From Carboxylicivirga litoralis (GTDB lineage: Bacteria; Bacteroidota; Bacteroidia; Bacteroidales; Marinilabiliaceae), in NCBI RefSeq assembly GCF_025499605.1, contig NZ_JAFMVC010000009.1, forward strand, positions 1 to 64,000: a stretch of 64,000 nt of DNA, in the 5' to 3' direction. Both the position numbers and the translations under genes were made by a program. Positions within the stretch are counted from its first letter, which is position 1, and every line of letters starts with the position of its first letter. Positions 37,909-46,159 of this stretch are shown here, in pieces. The notes beneath the pieces were generated by a model that was given only the letters and a program-made list of their open reading frames with translations, was not told the origin of the DNA and ran no database searches.

Positions 37909-38361
37909 ATGAAACCACTTTACATCGATTTAAATAAAAAGACACCAATCAACTATTTGAGATTATTACTAGGTGTAATAATGATGGCCGCCACAGTCTA
38001 TATTTATTTCTTTTCGGCTATCACTCGCTTTCAGCCCTACCAATTACTTTTGTTGTTCTTTTTTGGCGTTTATTATGCTATCATGGGGGCTGGTCTAAAC
38101 CTTCTAAGCCTCGTATTCAAGCGTTTTATCAGCATTAACAATGAAGCTATCAGGGTAAAACAAGGCATTTTTAAAAGACTGTATGAATCAAAGTGGAGTG
38201 ACATTGCGGAAATCCAAATCAATATCACTGCTATCCGTATTAAAGGTAAAGATGGCTCTGATTACCAATTTGAATACCAGCATCTGGACGAAGACTTAGT
38301 ACATACACTAAAAACCGCCATCGTGCATCAGGCCAAAGAACAAAGCATTACCATCGGATAA
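37909..38361 (+). CDS. Two-helix membrane protein, PH-like
   Basis: The ATG at 37909 (MKPLYIDLNKK) gives 150 residues; the longer frame from 37786 has only a non-ATG start inside sufT. Two transmembrane helices occur at about 17-38 (YLRLLLGVIMMAATVYIYFF) and about 45-68. A soluble beta-rich C-terminal part (INNEAIRVKQGIFKRLYES; WSDIAEIQINITAIRIKGKDG) resembles bacterial PH-like domains. I do not recognise a specific family. The stop codon overlaps the ATG of queG by one base, so the two are co-transcribed. Confidence 0.7.
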   Translation: MKPLYIDLNKKTPINYLRLLLGVIMMAATVYIYFFSAITRFQPYQLLLLFFFGVYYAIMGAGLNLLSLVFKRFISINNEAIRVKQGIFKRLYESKWSDIAEIQINITAIRIKGKDGSDYQFEYQHLDEDLVHTLKTAIVHQAKEQSITIG

Positions 38362-39290
38362 TGAGCATTATCAGCCAGGCATATCACCAATTAATAAAAG
38401 ACAAAGCAATTGAACTTGGTTTTTCCGATGTTGGTTTTGCCCTGATTGAACCCATCGACAACGATGAAGCCCAATTGAAACTGTGGCTTGACAAAGGGTA
38501 CCAGGCCGGCATGACCTATATGAATAATCATTTCGAAAAACGCGTTAACCCGGCCCTATTGGTTGAGGGTGCTAAAAGTATTATTTCCGTTTTATTAAAC
38601 TATAAGCCCAAAGAAGAACAACTCGACACAGAAGCTCCCAAATTAGCTCGTTACGCCTACGGTAAAGATTATCATTTTGTGATAAAGGATAAATTACAAG
38701 AACTCTTCAATTTTATTAAAGAAGAGATTTATCCGTCACTGGAAGGGCGTGTATTCACTGACTCGGCACCAGTATTAGACCGCGCATGGGCCGTCAAAGC
38801 AGGACTAGGCTGGGTTGGCAAAAACACCAACCTCATACACAAAAAACTGGGCAGCTTTACGCTTATTGGCGAAATAATATGTAACCTGGAGTTAAAACCA
38901 GACAAGCCCATTAAAGAAGCTTGTGGCGGCTGTCAACGATGCATTGATGCCTGTCCTACAGGTGCACTTATTGGGCCCTATCAACTGGATGCTAATAAGT
39001 GCATCTCCTACTTAACCATTGAGCATCGCGATGAATTACCAGAAGAACTAAGGAATCAATTTAACAACTGGGCTTTTGGCTGTGACATTTGCCAGGAAGC
39101 CTGCCCCTGGAATTGGAAAGCAAGACCAACAAAGGAAGAAGCATTCGTGCCACATCCTGATTTATTATCACTATCAAAAGATGACTGGCACAACATGGAT
39201 GAGGAAAAGTTCAGAGAACTCTTTCGAAAATCGGCGGTTAAGCGCACTAAATACTCAGGCCTCAAACGCAATTTGAAATTTCTCAAATAG
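38361..39290 (+). CDS. queG: Epoxyqueuosine reductase
   Basis: This 309-residue enzyme performs the last step of queuosine tRNA modification, reducing epoxyqueuosine with cobalamin and two [4Fe-4S] clusters. The ferredoxin motifs CGGCQRCIDACPTGAL and CDICQEACPWN are complete, with the upstream catalytic region DSAPVLDRAWAVKAGLGWVGKN. The start overlaps the previous stop (taatg). It ends before a terminator shared with the convergent lpxA gene. Confidence 0.95.
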   Translation: MSIISQAYHQLIKDKAIELGFSDVGFALIEPIDNDEAQLKLWLDKGYQAGMTYMNNHFEKRVNPALLVEGAKSIISVLLNYKPKEEQLDTEAPKLARYAYGKDYHFVIKDKLQELFNFIKEEIYPSLEGRVFTDSAPVLDRAWAVKAGLGWVGKNTNLIHKKLGSFTLIGEIICNLELKPDKPIKEACGGCQRCIDACPTGALIGPYQLDANKCISYLTIEHRDELPEELRNQFNNWAFGCDICQEACPWNWKARPTKEEAFVPHPDLLSLSKDDWHNMDEEKFRELFRKSAVKRTKYSGLKRNLKFLK

Positions 39291-39301
39291 CAGCCATAAA
39301 A

Positions 39302-39322
39302 AAACCGGCTCAAAGCCGGTTT
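39302..39322. terminator. Bidirectional terminator between queG and lpxA
   Basis: A 9-bp stem (aaaccggct / agccggttt) with a 3-base loop has A- and T-runs on both flanks. It lies between convergent queG and lpxA and can serve both. Confidence 0.85.
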
Positions 39323-39343
39323 CTATATCTTATCTCAAAATTA

Positions 39344-40132
39344 TTATGCTTTATCCGGATAATAACCTTTTATAATACCGCGCTGCGAATTACGGACAAA
39401 CAGAATAATTTCGTCGCGCTCTTTTGAGGCGGGCATTTCTGCTTCAATGCGTTCAATAGCTTCTGAGTTATTTAGTCCCATCTGGAATAAATAACGATAG
39501 ATATTCTGAATATCGCGAATTTGCTCATTACTAAAGCTACGACGACGCAAACCGATTGAGTTCACTCCGGCATATGAAATACGCTCACGTCCGGCTTTTA
39601 CATAGGGAGGAACATCTTTACCAATCAGTGTACCTCCGGCAACCATTACATGAGCACCGATGTGCACAAACTGATGTATCGCTGAAGTACCACCAATAAT
39701 AGCAAAATCGTCAATAACAACCTCACCTGCTACCTGCACAGCATTGGCTAAAATTACATTATTACCCACAATGGCATCATGTGCAATGTGTGTATAAGCC
39801 ATCAATAAACAGTTACTTCCCACAACCGTTTTACCCTTTGCTTTTGTACCTCTGTTAACAGTAACACACTCGCGAATGGTTGTGTTATCACCAATTTCGG
39901 CCGTTGTCTCCTCACCTGCAAATTTCAAATCCTGAGGTACTGCTCCAATCACGGCACCCGGAAAAATCTTACAGTTTTTACCAATTCTTGAACCTTCAAG
40001 AATAGTAACATTTGATGCAATGGTTGTTCCCTCTTCGATAACAACATTTTTGTCAATCGTTACAAATGGTTCTATAACAACATTGGGAGCAACCTTTGCT
40101 TCCGGATGTATATATGCCAATGGTTGTTTCAT
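39344..40132 (-). CDS. lpxA: UDP-N-acetylglucosamine acyltransferase LpxA
   Basis: This 262-residue protein has a left-handed beta-helix of hexapeptide repeats (IEPFVTIDKNVVIEEG...), the catalytic His region CLLMAYTHIAHDAIVGNN, and a C-terminal helical domain with GLRRRSFSNEQIRDIQNIYRY. It catalyses the first step of lipid A synthesis. It is the last gene of lpxD, lpxC-fabZ, lpxA, 65 bases after lpxC-fabZ. Confidence 0.97.
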   Translation of the reverse strand: MKQPLAYIHPEAKVAPNVVIEPFVTIDKNVVIEEGTTIASNVTILEGSRIGKNCKIFPGAVIGAVPQDLKFAGEETTAEIGDNTTIRECVTVNRGTKAKGKTVVGSNCLLMAYTHIAHDAIVGNNVILANAVQVAGEVVIDDFAIIGGTSAIHQFVHIGAHVMVAGGTLIGKDVPPYVKAGRERISYAGVNSIGLRRRSFSNEQIRDIQNIYRYLFQMGLNNSEAIERIEAEMPASKERDEIILFVRNSQRGIIKGYYPDKA

Positions 40133-40197
40133 TTTAATTGTTTTAGTTCAATATCCTTTCCTGATTCTGTTTAAAGAATATGCTTATTTGGTGTATA

Positions 40198-41595
40198 TTA
40201 TTTGTTTTTTACTACTGATGCCATAAACTCACCTTCTGACACAACTGTATCACCTACAAAAGCTGTGCCTTTCATATTAGCCATACCACGACGGAATTCG
40301 GTCATTAATTCGAGTTTGAATATGATGGTATCACCCGGCACTACTTTCTTGCGCAATTTTACATTGTCTATTTTCAAGAAGTAAGTACTATAAGCTGCGG
40401 GATCGTCAACTTTGTTTAAAATAAAAATACCTCCTGCCTGTGCCATCGCTTCAATCTGAAGAACAGCAGGCATCACTGGCTCTCCGGGGAAGTGACCAAC
40501 AAAGAAGGGTTCATTTGCGGTAACGTTCTTCACCCCTACAATGTGCCTCTCTCCCATCTCAATAATCTTATCGATCAATAAAAATGGATAGCGGTGTGGC
40601 AACATCTTTTTAATACTATTGATGTCACAAAGGGGCTCTTTTGTAGGATCATAAACAGGCACTTCTGGTTTAAGAGCACGCTTTTTAATTTCCTTACGAA
40701 TTAACTTAGCAAACTCAACATTGGCCATATGACCAGGTCGGTTAGCAATAATACGTCCTTTAATTGGCATACCACAGAGGGCCAAATCACCTATCACATC
40801 TAATAATTTATGACGTGCAGGTTCATTAGGGTAAACCAGCTCTAGGTTATTAAGTATTCCTGTAGGACGCACTTCAACACGCGGCTGATTAAATAAGTCA
40901 GCCAGTTTATCTAATTCTTCTTGTGTTACTTCTTTATCAATAATAATGATGGCATTATCCAGGTCACCACCCTTAATTAAATTATTTTTCAAAAGTGGCT
41001 CCAGCTCATGCAAGAAAACAAAAGTACGACAAGCCGACACTTCAGATTCGAAATCATCTAAACTATCAAGCGTTGCATATTGGTTGGAAAGCAAAAGCGA
41101 TTTATCGAATGATATTTTCACATCAGCATTAAACTCATCGTCAGGCAATGCTACGATTTTAATACCACGCTCTTTATCTTCAAACTCCATCTTTTCTTTC
41201 ACCACGAAATACTGACGTTCTGCATCCTGCTCTTCAATACCAGCCTTTTTAACAGCCTCAACAAAAAACTTGGAGCTACCGTCTAAAATAGGTGCTTCGG
41301 GTCCATCCACCTCGATTAAGCAGTTGTCTATCTTCAGTGCTGTCAGCGCTGCCAGACAATGCTCAATGGTACTCACTTTAGCTTCACCCTTTTGAAGCAC
41401 TGTTCCACGCTGAGTGAATGCTACATTATCAGCCAAGGCATCAATCACCGGCTGTCCTTCAAGGTCAATTCGTTTAAATTTATAACCATGATTAACCGGT
41501 GCCGGCATCAAAGTGAAATTTACATTAACTCCTGTATGTAAACCTGTTCCTTTAAGGGTAACAGGTGCTTTTATGGTCTTTTGCTTTTCTGTCAT
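40198..41595 (-). CDS. lpxC-fabZ: Bifunctional UDP-3-O-acyl-GlcNAc deacetylase / 3-hydroxyacyl-ACP dehydratase
   Basis: The ATG at 41595 (MTEKQKTIKAPVTLKGTGLH) gives 465 residues; four extra codons upstream would require GTG. Residues 1 to about 300 are LpxC (STIEHCLAALTALKIDN with a zinc His; APILDGSSKFFVEAV; HKLLDVIGDLALCG with zinc His and Asp). Residues from about 310 are FabZ (LPHRYPFLLIDKIIEM; VGHFPGEPVMPAVLQIEAMA with the catalytic His and Glu). The fusion is standard in Bacteroidota and couples the committed lipid A step to fatty acid synthesis. Confidence 0.97.
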   Translation of the reverse strand: MTEKQKTIKAPVTLKGTGLHTGVNVNFTLMPAPVNHGYKFKRIDLEGQPVIDALADNVAFTQRGTVLQKGEAKVSTIEHCLAALTALKIDNCLIEVDGPEAPILDGSSKFFVEAVKKAGIEEQDAERQYFVVKEKMEFEDKERGIKIVALPDDEFNADVKISFDKSLLLSNQYATLDSLDDFESEVSACRTFVFLHELEPLLKNNLIKGGDLDNAIIIIDKEVTQEELDKLADLFNQPRVEVRPTGILNNLELVYPNEPARHKLLDVIGDLALCGMPIKGRIIANRPGHMANVEFAKLIRKEIKKRALKPEVPVYDPTKEPLCDINSIKKMLPHRYPFLLIDKIIEMGERHIVGVKNVTANEPFFVGHFPGEPVMPAVLQIEAMAQAGGIFILNKVDDPAAYSTYFLKIDNVKLRKKVVPGDTIIFKLELMTEFRRGMANMKGTAFVGDTVVSEGEFMASVVKNK

Positions 41596-41635
41596 AACTT
41601 TCGTCACTCAACAATATAATATACTTTTCTGCTTC

Positions 41636-42667
41636 TTATTTCAGATTATCCATATCACGTTGCAACTGATCAACCTGCATTTTCAAATCAGGTAATCGTC
41701 GGAAAACTGCAGAAGCTTTATAGAACAATTTAACATCAATAACCGGAGACCCCATCAAGGTTAAACCTTCTTTCTTAATGGTTCCGCCAATTCCTGCTTG
41801 CGCTCCAACTTTAGTACCATCAGCAATATTGATATGGCCTCCAATACCAACCTGGCCACCGAACATGCAGTTTTTACCGATTTTAGTTGAACCGGCAACA
41901 CCAGTTTGCGCTGCAATCACTGTATTTTCACCAACCTCTACATTGTGCGCTACCTGAATTAAATTATCGAGCTTAACACCTTTTTGAATAACCGTAGAAC
42001 CCATTGTAGCACGATCAATGGTTGTATTGGCTCCAATCTCGACATGGTCATTTAAGACCACATTACCGATCTGTGCTACTTTCTTATATTCATTTTCCGA
42101 ATTTGGTGCAAACCCAAATCCATCGCTACCAATTACTGCACCAGCGTGTATAGTACAGGCTTTACCAATAACGCAATTTTTGTACACTTTAACACCTGGA
42201 TAAATAACAGTGTTATCACCAATTTTTACGTTATCGCCAACATAAGCCTGCGGGTAAATCTTTACATTGTCTCCAATCGTTACATTTTCTCCTATGTAGG
42301 CAAATGCCCCAACATAAACAAAATCACCTAAACTGGCTGATTCAGAAACAAAAGAAGGTTGTTCGATACCTGTTTTTTGCGGCTGGCTTTGCTCATACAT
42401 TTCCAAAAGTTGAGCAAGCGCCTCATACGCATTGGGCACACGTATTAAAGTGGCTTTAATTTCCTTTTCGGCTTCAAAGGAATCGTTCACAATCACCACC
42501 TCTGCATTGGTAGTATAAATATATTGACTGTATTTCGGATTCGCTAAAAAAGTAAGTGTTTCAGGCTTACCTTCTTCTATTTTAGATACATTTCTAACTA
42601 TAGCTTCTTCGTTTCCTTCTACCTTGCCGTTTAATAATTCGGCAATCTGACCAGCTGTAAACTTCAT
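41636..42667 (-). CDS. lpxD: UDP-3-O-acylglucosamine N-acyltransferase LpxD
   Basis: This 343-residue protein has an N-terminal uridine-binding domain ([16 protein letters not shown]), a long hexapeptide beta-helix, the catalytic His in [16 protein letters not shown], and a C-terminal helix ([18 protein letters not shown]). It adds the second acyl chain in lipid A synthesis. It lies 40 bases before lpxC-fabZ and 215 bases after the HD gene, so it may have its own promoter. Confidence 0.97.
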   Translation of the reverse strand: MKFTAGQIAELLNGKVEGNEEAIVRNVSKIEEGKPETLTFLANPKYSQYIYTTNAEVVIVNDSFEAEKEIKATLIRVPNAYEALAQLLEMYEQSQPQKTGIEQPSFVSESASLGDFVYVGAFAYIGENVTIGDNVKIYPQAYVGDNVKIGDNTVIYPGVKVYKNCVIGKACTIHAGAVIGSDGFGFAPNSENEYKKVAQIGNVVLNDHVEIGANTTIDRATMGSTVIQKGVKLDNLIQVAHNVEVGENTVIAAQTGVAGSTKIGKNCMFGGQVGIGGHINIADGTKVGAQAGIGGTIKKEGLTLMGSPVIDVKLFYKASAVFRRLPDLKMQVDQLQRDMDNLK

Positions 42668-42882
42668 ATGTCTAAACTATGTTATTTAAAAATGACATAC
42701 GGAACCCGTCATTGCTATTTCATTTTGCTTGAATTCAACAGCAATAACGCATTCATCTTAACAATAACCTGTTAGTCAACTCATTAGCACCATAAGCCAC
42801 AAATAATTAATTAAAATTAAGGCAGATGATTAACGAGCTATACGTCAAAAAATTTGGTGCAAATCTAGTAAATATATTTACT

Positions 42883-44145
42883 TTAGAAAAGTACTGTTTC
42901 TGTTTGCAACCGATATTCAATACTCTTCGGATAACATATATAATGCTTCCTTACTGTTTTGCCCAAAACCGAAAGATTAAGCATATCCGATGCATTTGCA
43001 ATATCTTTTAGTTCCTTGTTATTAAATAAAATCTCAATCTTATCGTCTTTTATGCTATAGGCATTATTTGTTATAGTGTCGGCAAATACAAAATACTTAG
43101 CTACTTGTGACGATTTCAAACCAAACTCTTGCATTGTGGCTTCTTTAATTTCCTTCACCAGTTCAGGTTTAATCGGTCGGTCTGATAATTTAATGCGCCA
43201 CAACTTTCGATTGACAAATCCCTTGGCTAAAGTCGATAAAATAATATCTGAATGTTGCGTCCACGTCTTTATGGAGCACATAATGTCATCATCATCGAGC
43301 ATGGTGAAGTTATTTAATACGTCATCACTCTTGTAGAAATCCTGAAGCTCTGGTTTGTTTTTAATAAAAAACAACAAATGTGGCGGAGCAAATAATTCTT
43401 CTCCTTTAGCAACTAATTTCTTAGCACGCTTTAACAGATGCACCAACATTTGCTCAGCAGCCAAAGCTGTTTTGTGCAAATACACTTGCCAGTACATCAA
43501 ACGACGAGCCACCAAAAACTTTTCAATGGAATAAATGCCTTTGGATTCAATCACCAACTTATCATCAACAACATTTAGCATTTTTATAATACGGTCTGAA
43601 CCAATAACACCCTCCGAAACACCTGAGAAAAAACTATCTCTTTTTAGATAATCAAGTCTATCCATATCCAGCTGACTGGATACTAATTGATGCAAAAACT
43701 TTTTTGGATAAGTATTATTAAATATTTCAATCGCCATATTTAGCTGACCACCAAACTCATCATTTAACTTTTGCATTATCATTTGTGAAATATCTTCATG
43801 CGACACTTCTACCAGCGAATGTTCTAAAACATGGCTAAATGGTCCGTGACCAATATCGTGCAACAAAATTGCAGCGTGGACAGCAATGGACTCTTCTTCT
43901 GTTATATTCAGACCTTTCGCATGAAGTGTTTCAACAGCAGAAGTCATCAGATGCATAGCGCCCAACGCATGCTGAAATCGGGTGTGCATCGCCCCTGGAT
44001 AGACAAGGTGAGTCAATCCCAATTGTTTAATTCGTCTTAACCGCTGAAAATAAGGATGCTCCGTCAAATCATATATTAAGTCGAATGGCACTTTTATAAA
44101 TCCATGAACCGGATCATTAACTATCTTTCTTTTATTCAAATCCAA
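42883..44145 (-). CDS. HD-domain phosphohydrolase (dGTPase-like)
   Basis: This 420-residue protein of the HD superfamily begins LDLNKRKIVNDPVHGFIKVP, has an HD metal site (MHTRFQHALGAMHLM; AAILLHDIGHGPFSHVLEH) and a later SSQLDMDRLDYLKRDSFF. The start is a TTG at 44145, because an in-frame TGA lies directly upstream and no ATG is available at the conserved N-terminus. Similar proteins sit next to lpxD in many Bacteroidota. The family includes deoxynucleotide triphosphohydrolases (SAMHD1-like); the real substrate is not known. Confidence 0.88.
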   Translation of the reverse strand: MDLNKRKIVNDPVHGFIKVPFDLIYDLTEHPYFQRLRRIKQLGLTHLVYPGAMHTRFQHALGAMHLMTSAVETLHAKGLNITEEESIAVHAAILLHDIGHGPFSHVLEHSLVEVSHEDISQMIMQKLNDEFGGQLNMAIEIFNNTYPKKFLHQLVSSQLDMDRLDYLKRDSFFSGVSEGVIGSDRIIKMLNVVDDKLVIESKGIYSIEKFLVARRLMYWQVYLHKTALAAEQMLVHLLKRAKKLVAKGEELFAPPHLLFFIKNKPELQDFYKSDDVLNNFTMLDDDDIMCSIKTWTQHSDIILSTLAKGFVNRKLWRIKLSDRPIKPELVKEIKEATMQEFGLKSSQVAKYFVFADTITNNAYSIKDDKIEILFNNKELKDIANASDMLNLSVLGKTVRKHYICYPKSIEYRLQTETVLF

Positions 44146-44283
44146 TCATTTAAATGTCAGGATGACAAGATACGAAAATCACGGTACTCTCATCTTAATT
44201 TTAGGATCAAGACTATAAATGAGTGCTTCATGGAGTAAAAATCAGGAATAAACACGAACAACATATTTTCCGTAAAACATCCA

Positions 44284-44315
44284 TTTGGATAAATCTACTA
44301 TTATTACTATTTTTG
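44284..44315 (+). promoter_or_regulatory. Bacteroidota promoter for rimP-nusA-infB
   Basis: TTTG at 44284-44287 and TATTTTTG at 44308-44315 are separated by 20 bases, matching the -33/-7 consensus of Bacteroidota primary sigma promoters. Transcription should start near 44322, about 60 bases before rimP. Confidence 0.65.
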
Positions 44316-44340
44316 CGCTTGATTTACCGAGGGATTGACT

Positions 44341-44362
44341 TAGGGGACAAAATAGTCCCCTA
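44341..44362 (+). promoter_or_regulatory. Leader hairpin before rimP
   Basis: The 8-bp stem taggggac / gtccccta with loop aaaata is followed by ttttatt, giving terminator-like geometry. It lies inside the expected leader, 19 bases before the rimP ATG. It could be an attenuator for the nusA operon, whose E. coli counterpart is autoregulated. Confidence 0.5.
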
Positions 44363-44380
44363 TTTTATTAAACAAAAAGC

Positions 44381-44845
44381 ATGATTAAGGAATCTTTGAT
44401 ACAAGGTATAATTGACAAGAAACTGCAGGAAGACGAAATGTTTCTTGTAGAACTGGAAGTGAAACCTGGCAATAAGATACTTGTGATAGTGGATCACGAC
44501 AACGGGGTGCCTATCAGTTACTGCATAGAATTAAGCAAAGTCATTGAAGCAGGCCTTAATCGTGATGAAGAAGATTTTGAATTGGAAGTTGCCTCTGCTG
44601 GTATTGGACAACCATTTAAAGTGAAACGCCAGTATCAGAAAAACATTGGGCGTGAAATTGAAGTCCTTACATTAGAAGGAAAAAAATTCAATGGTAAACT
44701 CACCGAAGTAGCCGACGACACATTTAGCGTTGAAATTGAAGAAAAAGTGAAGGTAGAAGGTAAGAAACGCAAGGAATTGCAGGTGAGAACGGTAAATTGT
44801 AAATTTGACGAAGTAAAACAGGTAAAAGACATTATATCTTTTTAA
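44381..44845 (+). CDS. rimP: Ribosome maturation factor RimP
   Basis: This 154-residue protein matches the RimP N-domain (LVELEVKPGNKILVIVDHD; YCIELSKVIEAGL; FELEVASAGIGQPFKVKRQY) and the C-terminal SH3-like part. It acts in 30S subunit maturation. It is the first gene of rimP-nusA-infB, 14 bases before nusA. Confidence 0.93.
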   Translation: MIKESLIQGIIDKKLQEDEMFLVELEVKPGNKILVIVDHDNGVPISYCIELSKVIEAGLNRDEEDFELEVASAGIGQPFKVKRQYQKNIGREIEVLTLEGKKFNGKLTEVADDTFSVEIEEKVKVEGKKRKELQVRTVNCKFDEVKQVKDIISF

Positions 44846-44859
44846 ATATTCCTTAGGAT

Positions 44860-46095
44860 ATGGAAAATATTAATCTGATAGATACGTTTTCGGAGTTTAA
44901 AGAACTCAAAAATATTGATCGTGCAACCATGATCAGTGTATTGGAAGATTCATTTCGTAGCGTTTTAATCAAGCGTTTTGGAACGGATGAAAATTTTGAC
45001 GTTATCATCAACGATGATAAAGGGGACTTTGAAATATGGCGTAACCGCGAAGTGGTGAAAGATGAAGATTTAGAAGATGAGAACCTTCAGATTTCTCTAT
45101 CGGAAGCCAAAAAAATTGATGACGATTACGAACTGGGTGAAGAAGTAACCGACGAAGTTAAATTTCTTGACTTTGGCCGAAGAGCAATTCTTAGTCTTCG
45201 CCAGAACCTATCAGCACGTATCCTTGAATTGGAGAAAGACAATATTTACCACGCCTACAAAGACCGTGTGGGTGATATTGTAACGGGTGAAGTTTACCAG
45301 ATTTGGAAGCGCGAAATTCTTATTATCGACGACGAAGGCAACGAGCTTATTTTACCAAAAGCCGAGCAAATTCCTTCTGACTTCTTCCGTAAAGGCGATA
45401 ACGTGCGAGCTGTCGTTGTTAAAGTTGAAATTCGCAACAACAACCCATTGATTATTCTGTCGCGTACATCTCCTGTATTCCTTGAGCGTTTATTCGAGCT
45501 GGAAGTACCAGAGATTTTCGATGGCTTAATTACCATTAAAAAGATTGTTCGTGTACCTGGGGAAAGAGCAAAAGTAGCTGTTGAATCATACGATGAGCGT
45601 ATTGATCCGGTGGGTGCTTGTGTGGGTATGAAAGGATCGCGTATCCACGGTATCGTGCGTGAGTTAAGAAACGAAAACATCGACGTTATTAACTACACAA
45701 GCAATACACAATTATTTATCCAGCGTGCTTTAAATCCTGCTAAAATTACTAACATCAAGATACTGGAAGATCAAGGAAGAGCTGAGGTTTACCTTCGTCC
45801 TGAAGAAGTATCGTTAGCAATTGGTAAAGGTGGTCTGAACATTCGTTTAGCCGGACAGTTAACTGGATACGAGTTAGATGTGTACCGTGAGGCGGAAGAA
45901 GACGAAGAAGATGTGAAGTTGGATGAATTCGCTGATGAAATTGAAAGCTGGGTATTAGATGAGCTAAAAGCGATTGGTTGTGACACAGCCAAATCAGTGC
46001 TAGACTTATCTAATGAAGACCTTGTTAAGAGAACTGATTTAGAAGAGGAAACAATTCAGGAAGTTAGGGATATATTAAGCGCTGAATTTGAATAA
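44860..46095 (+). CDS. nusA: Transcription termination/antitermination factor NusA
   Basis: This 411-residue protein contains the N-terminal RNA polymerase-binding domain, an S1 domain (DIVTGEVYQIWKREILIIDD), two KH domains (DPVGACVGMKGSRIHGIVRE; SLAIGKGGLNIRLAGQLTG) and a single short C-terminal acidic region with helix-hairpin features (CDTAKSVLDLSNEDLVKRTD). It controls pausing, termination and antitermination. Confidence 0.97.
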   Translation: MENINLIDTFSEFKELKNIDRATMISVLEDSFRSVLIKRFGTDENFDVIINDDKGDFEIWRNREVVKDEDLEDENLQISLSEAKKIDDDYELGEEVTDEVKFLDFGRRAILSLRQNLSARILELEKDNIYHAYKDRVGDIVTGEVYQIWKREILIIDDEGNELILPKAEQIPSDFFRKGDNVRAVVVKVEIRNNNPLIILSRTSPVFLERLFELEVPEIFDGLITIKKIVRVPGERAKVAVESYDERIDPVGACVGMKGSRIHGIVRELRNENIDVINYTSNTQLFIQRALNPAKITNIKILEDQGRAEVYLRPEEVSLAIGKGGLNIRLAGQLTGYELDVYREAEEDEEDVKLDEFADEIESWVLDELKAIGCDTAKSVLDLSNEDLVKRTDLEEETIQEVRDILSAEFE

Positions 46096-46159
46096 ATCGC
46101 TATATTTGCCCGCAAGAATTGAATCCAAACAAGAAAAATTATAAGAAGAGTCCTGTTAT

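Noticed and set aside
40198-41595. The LpxC-FabZ fusion as a novelty
   Set aside because: This fusion is the normal state in Bacteroidota.
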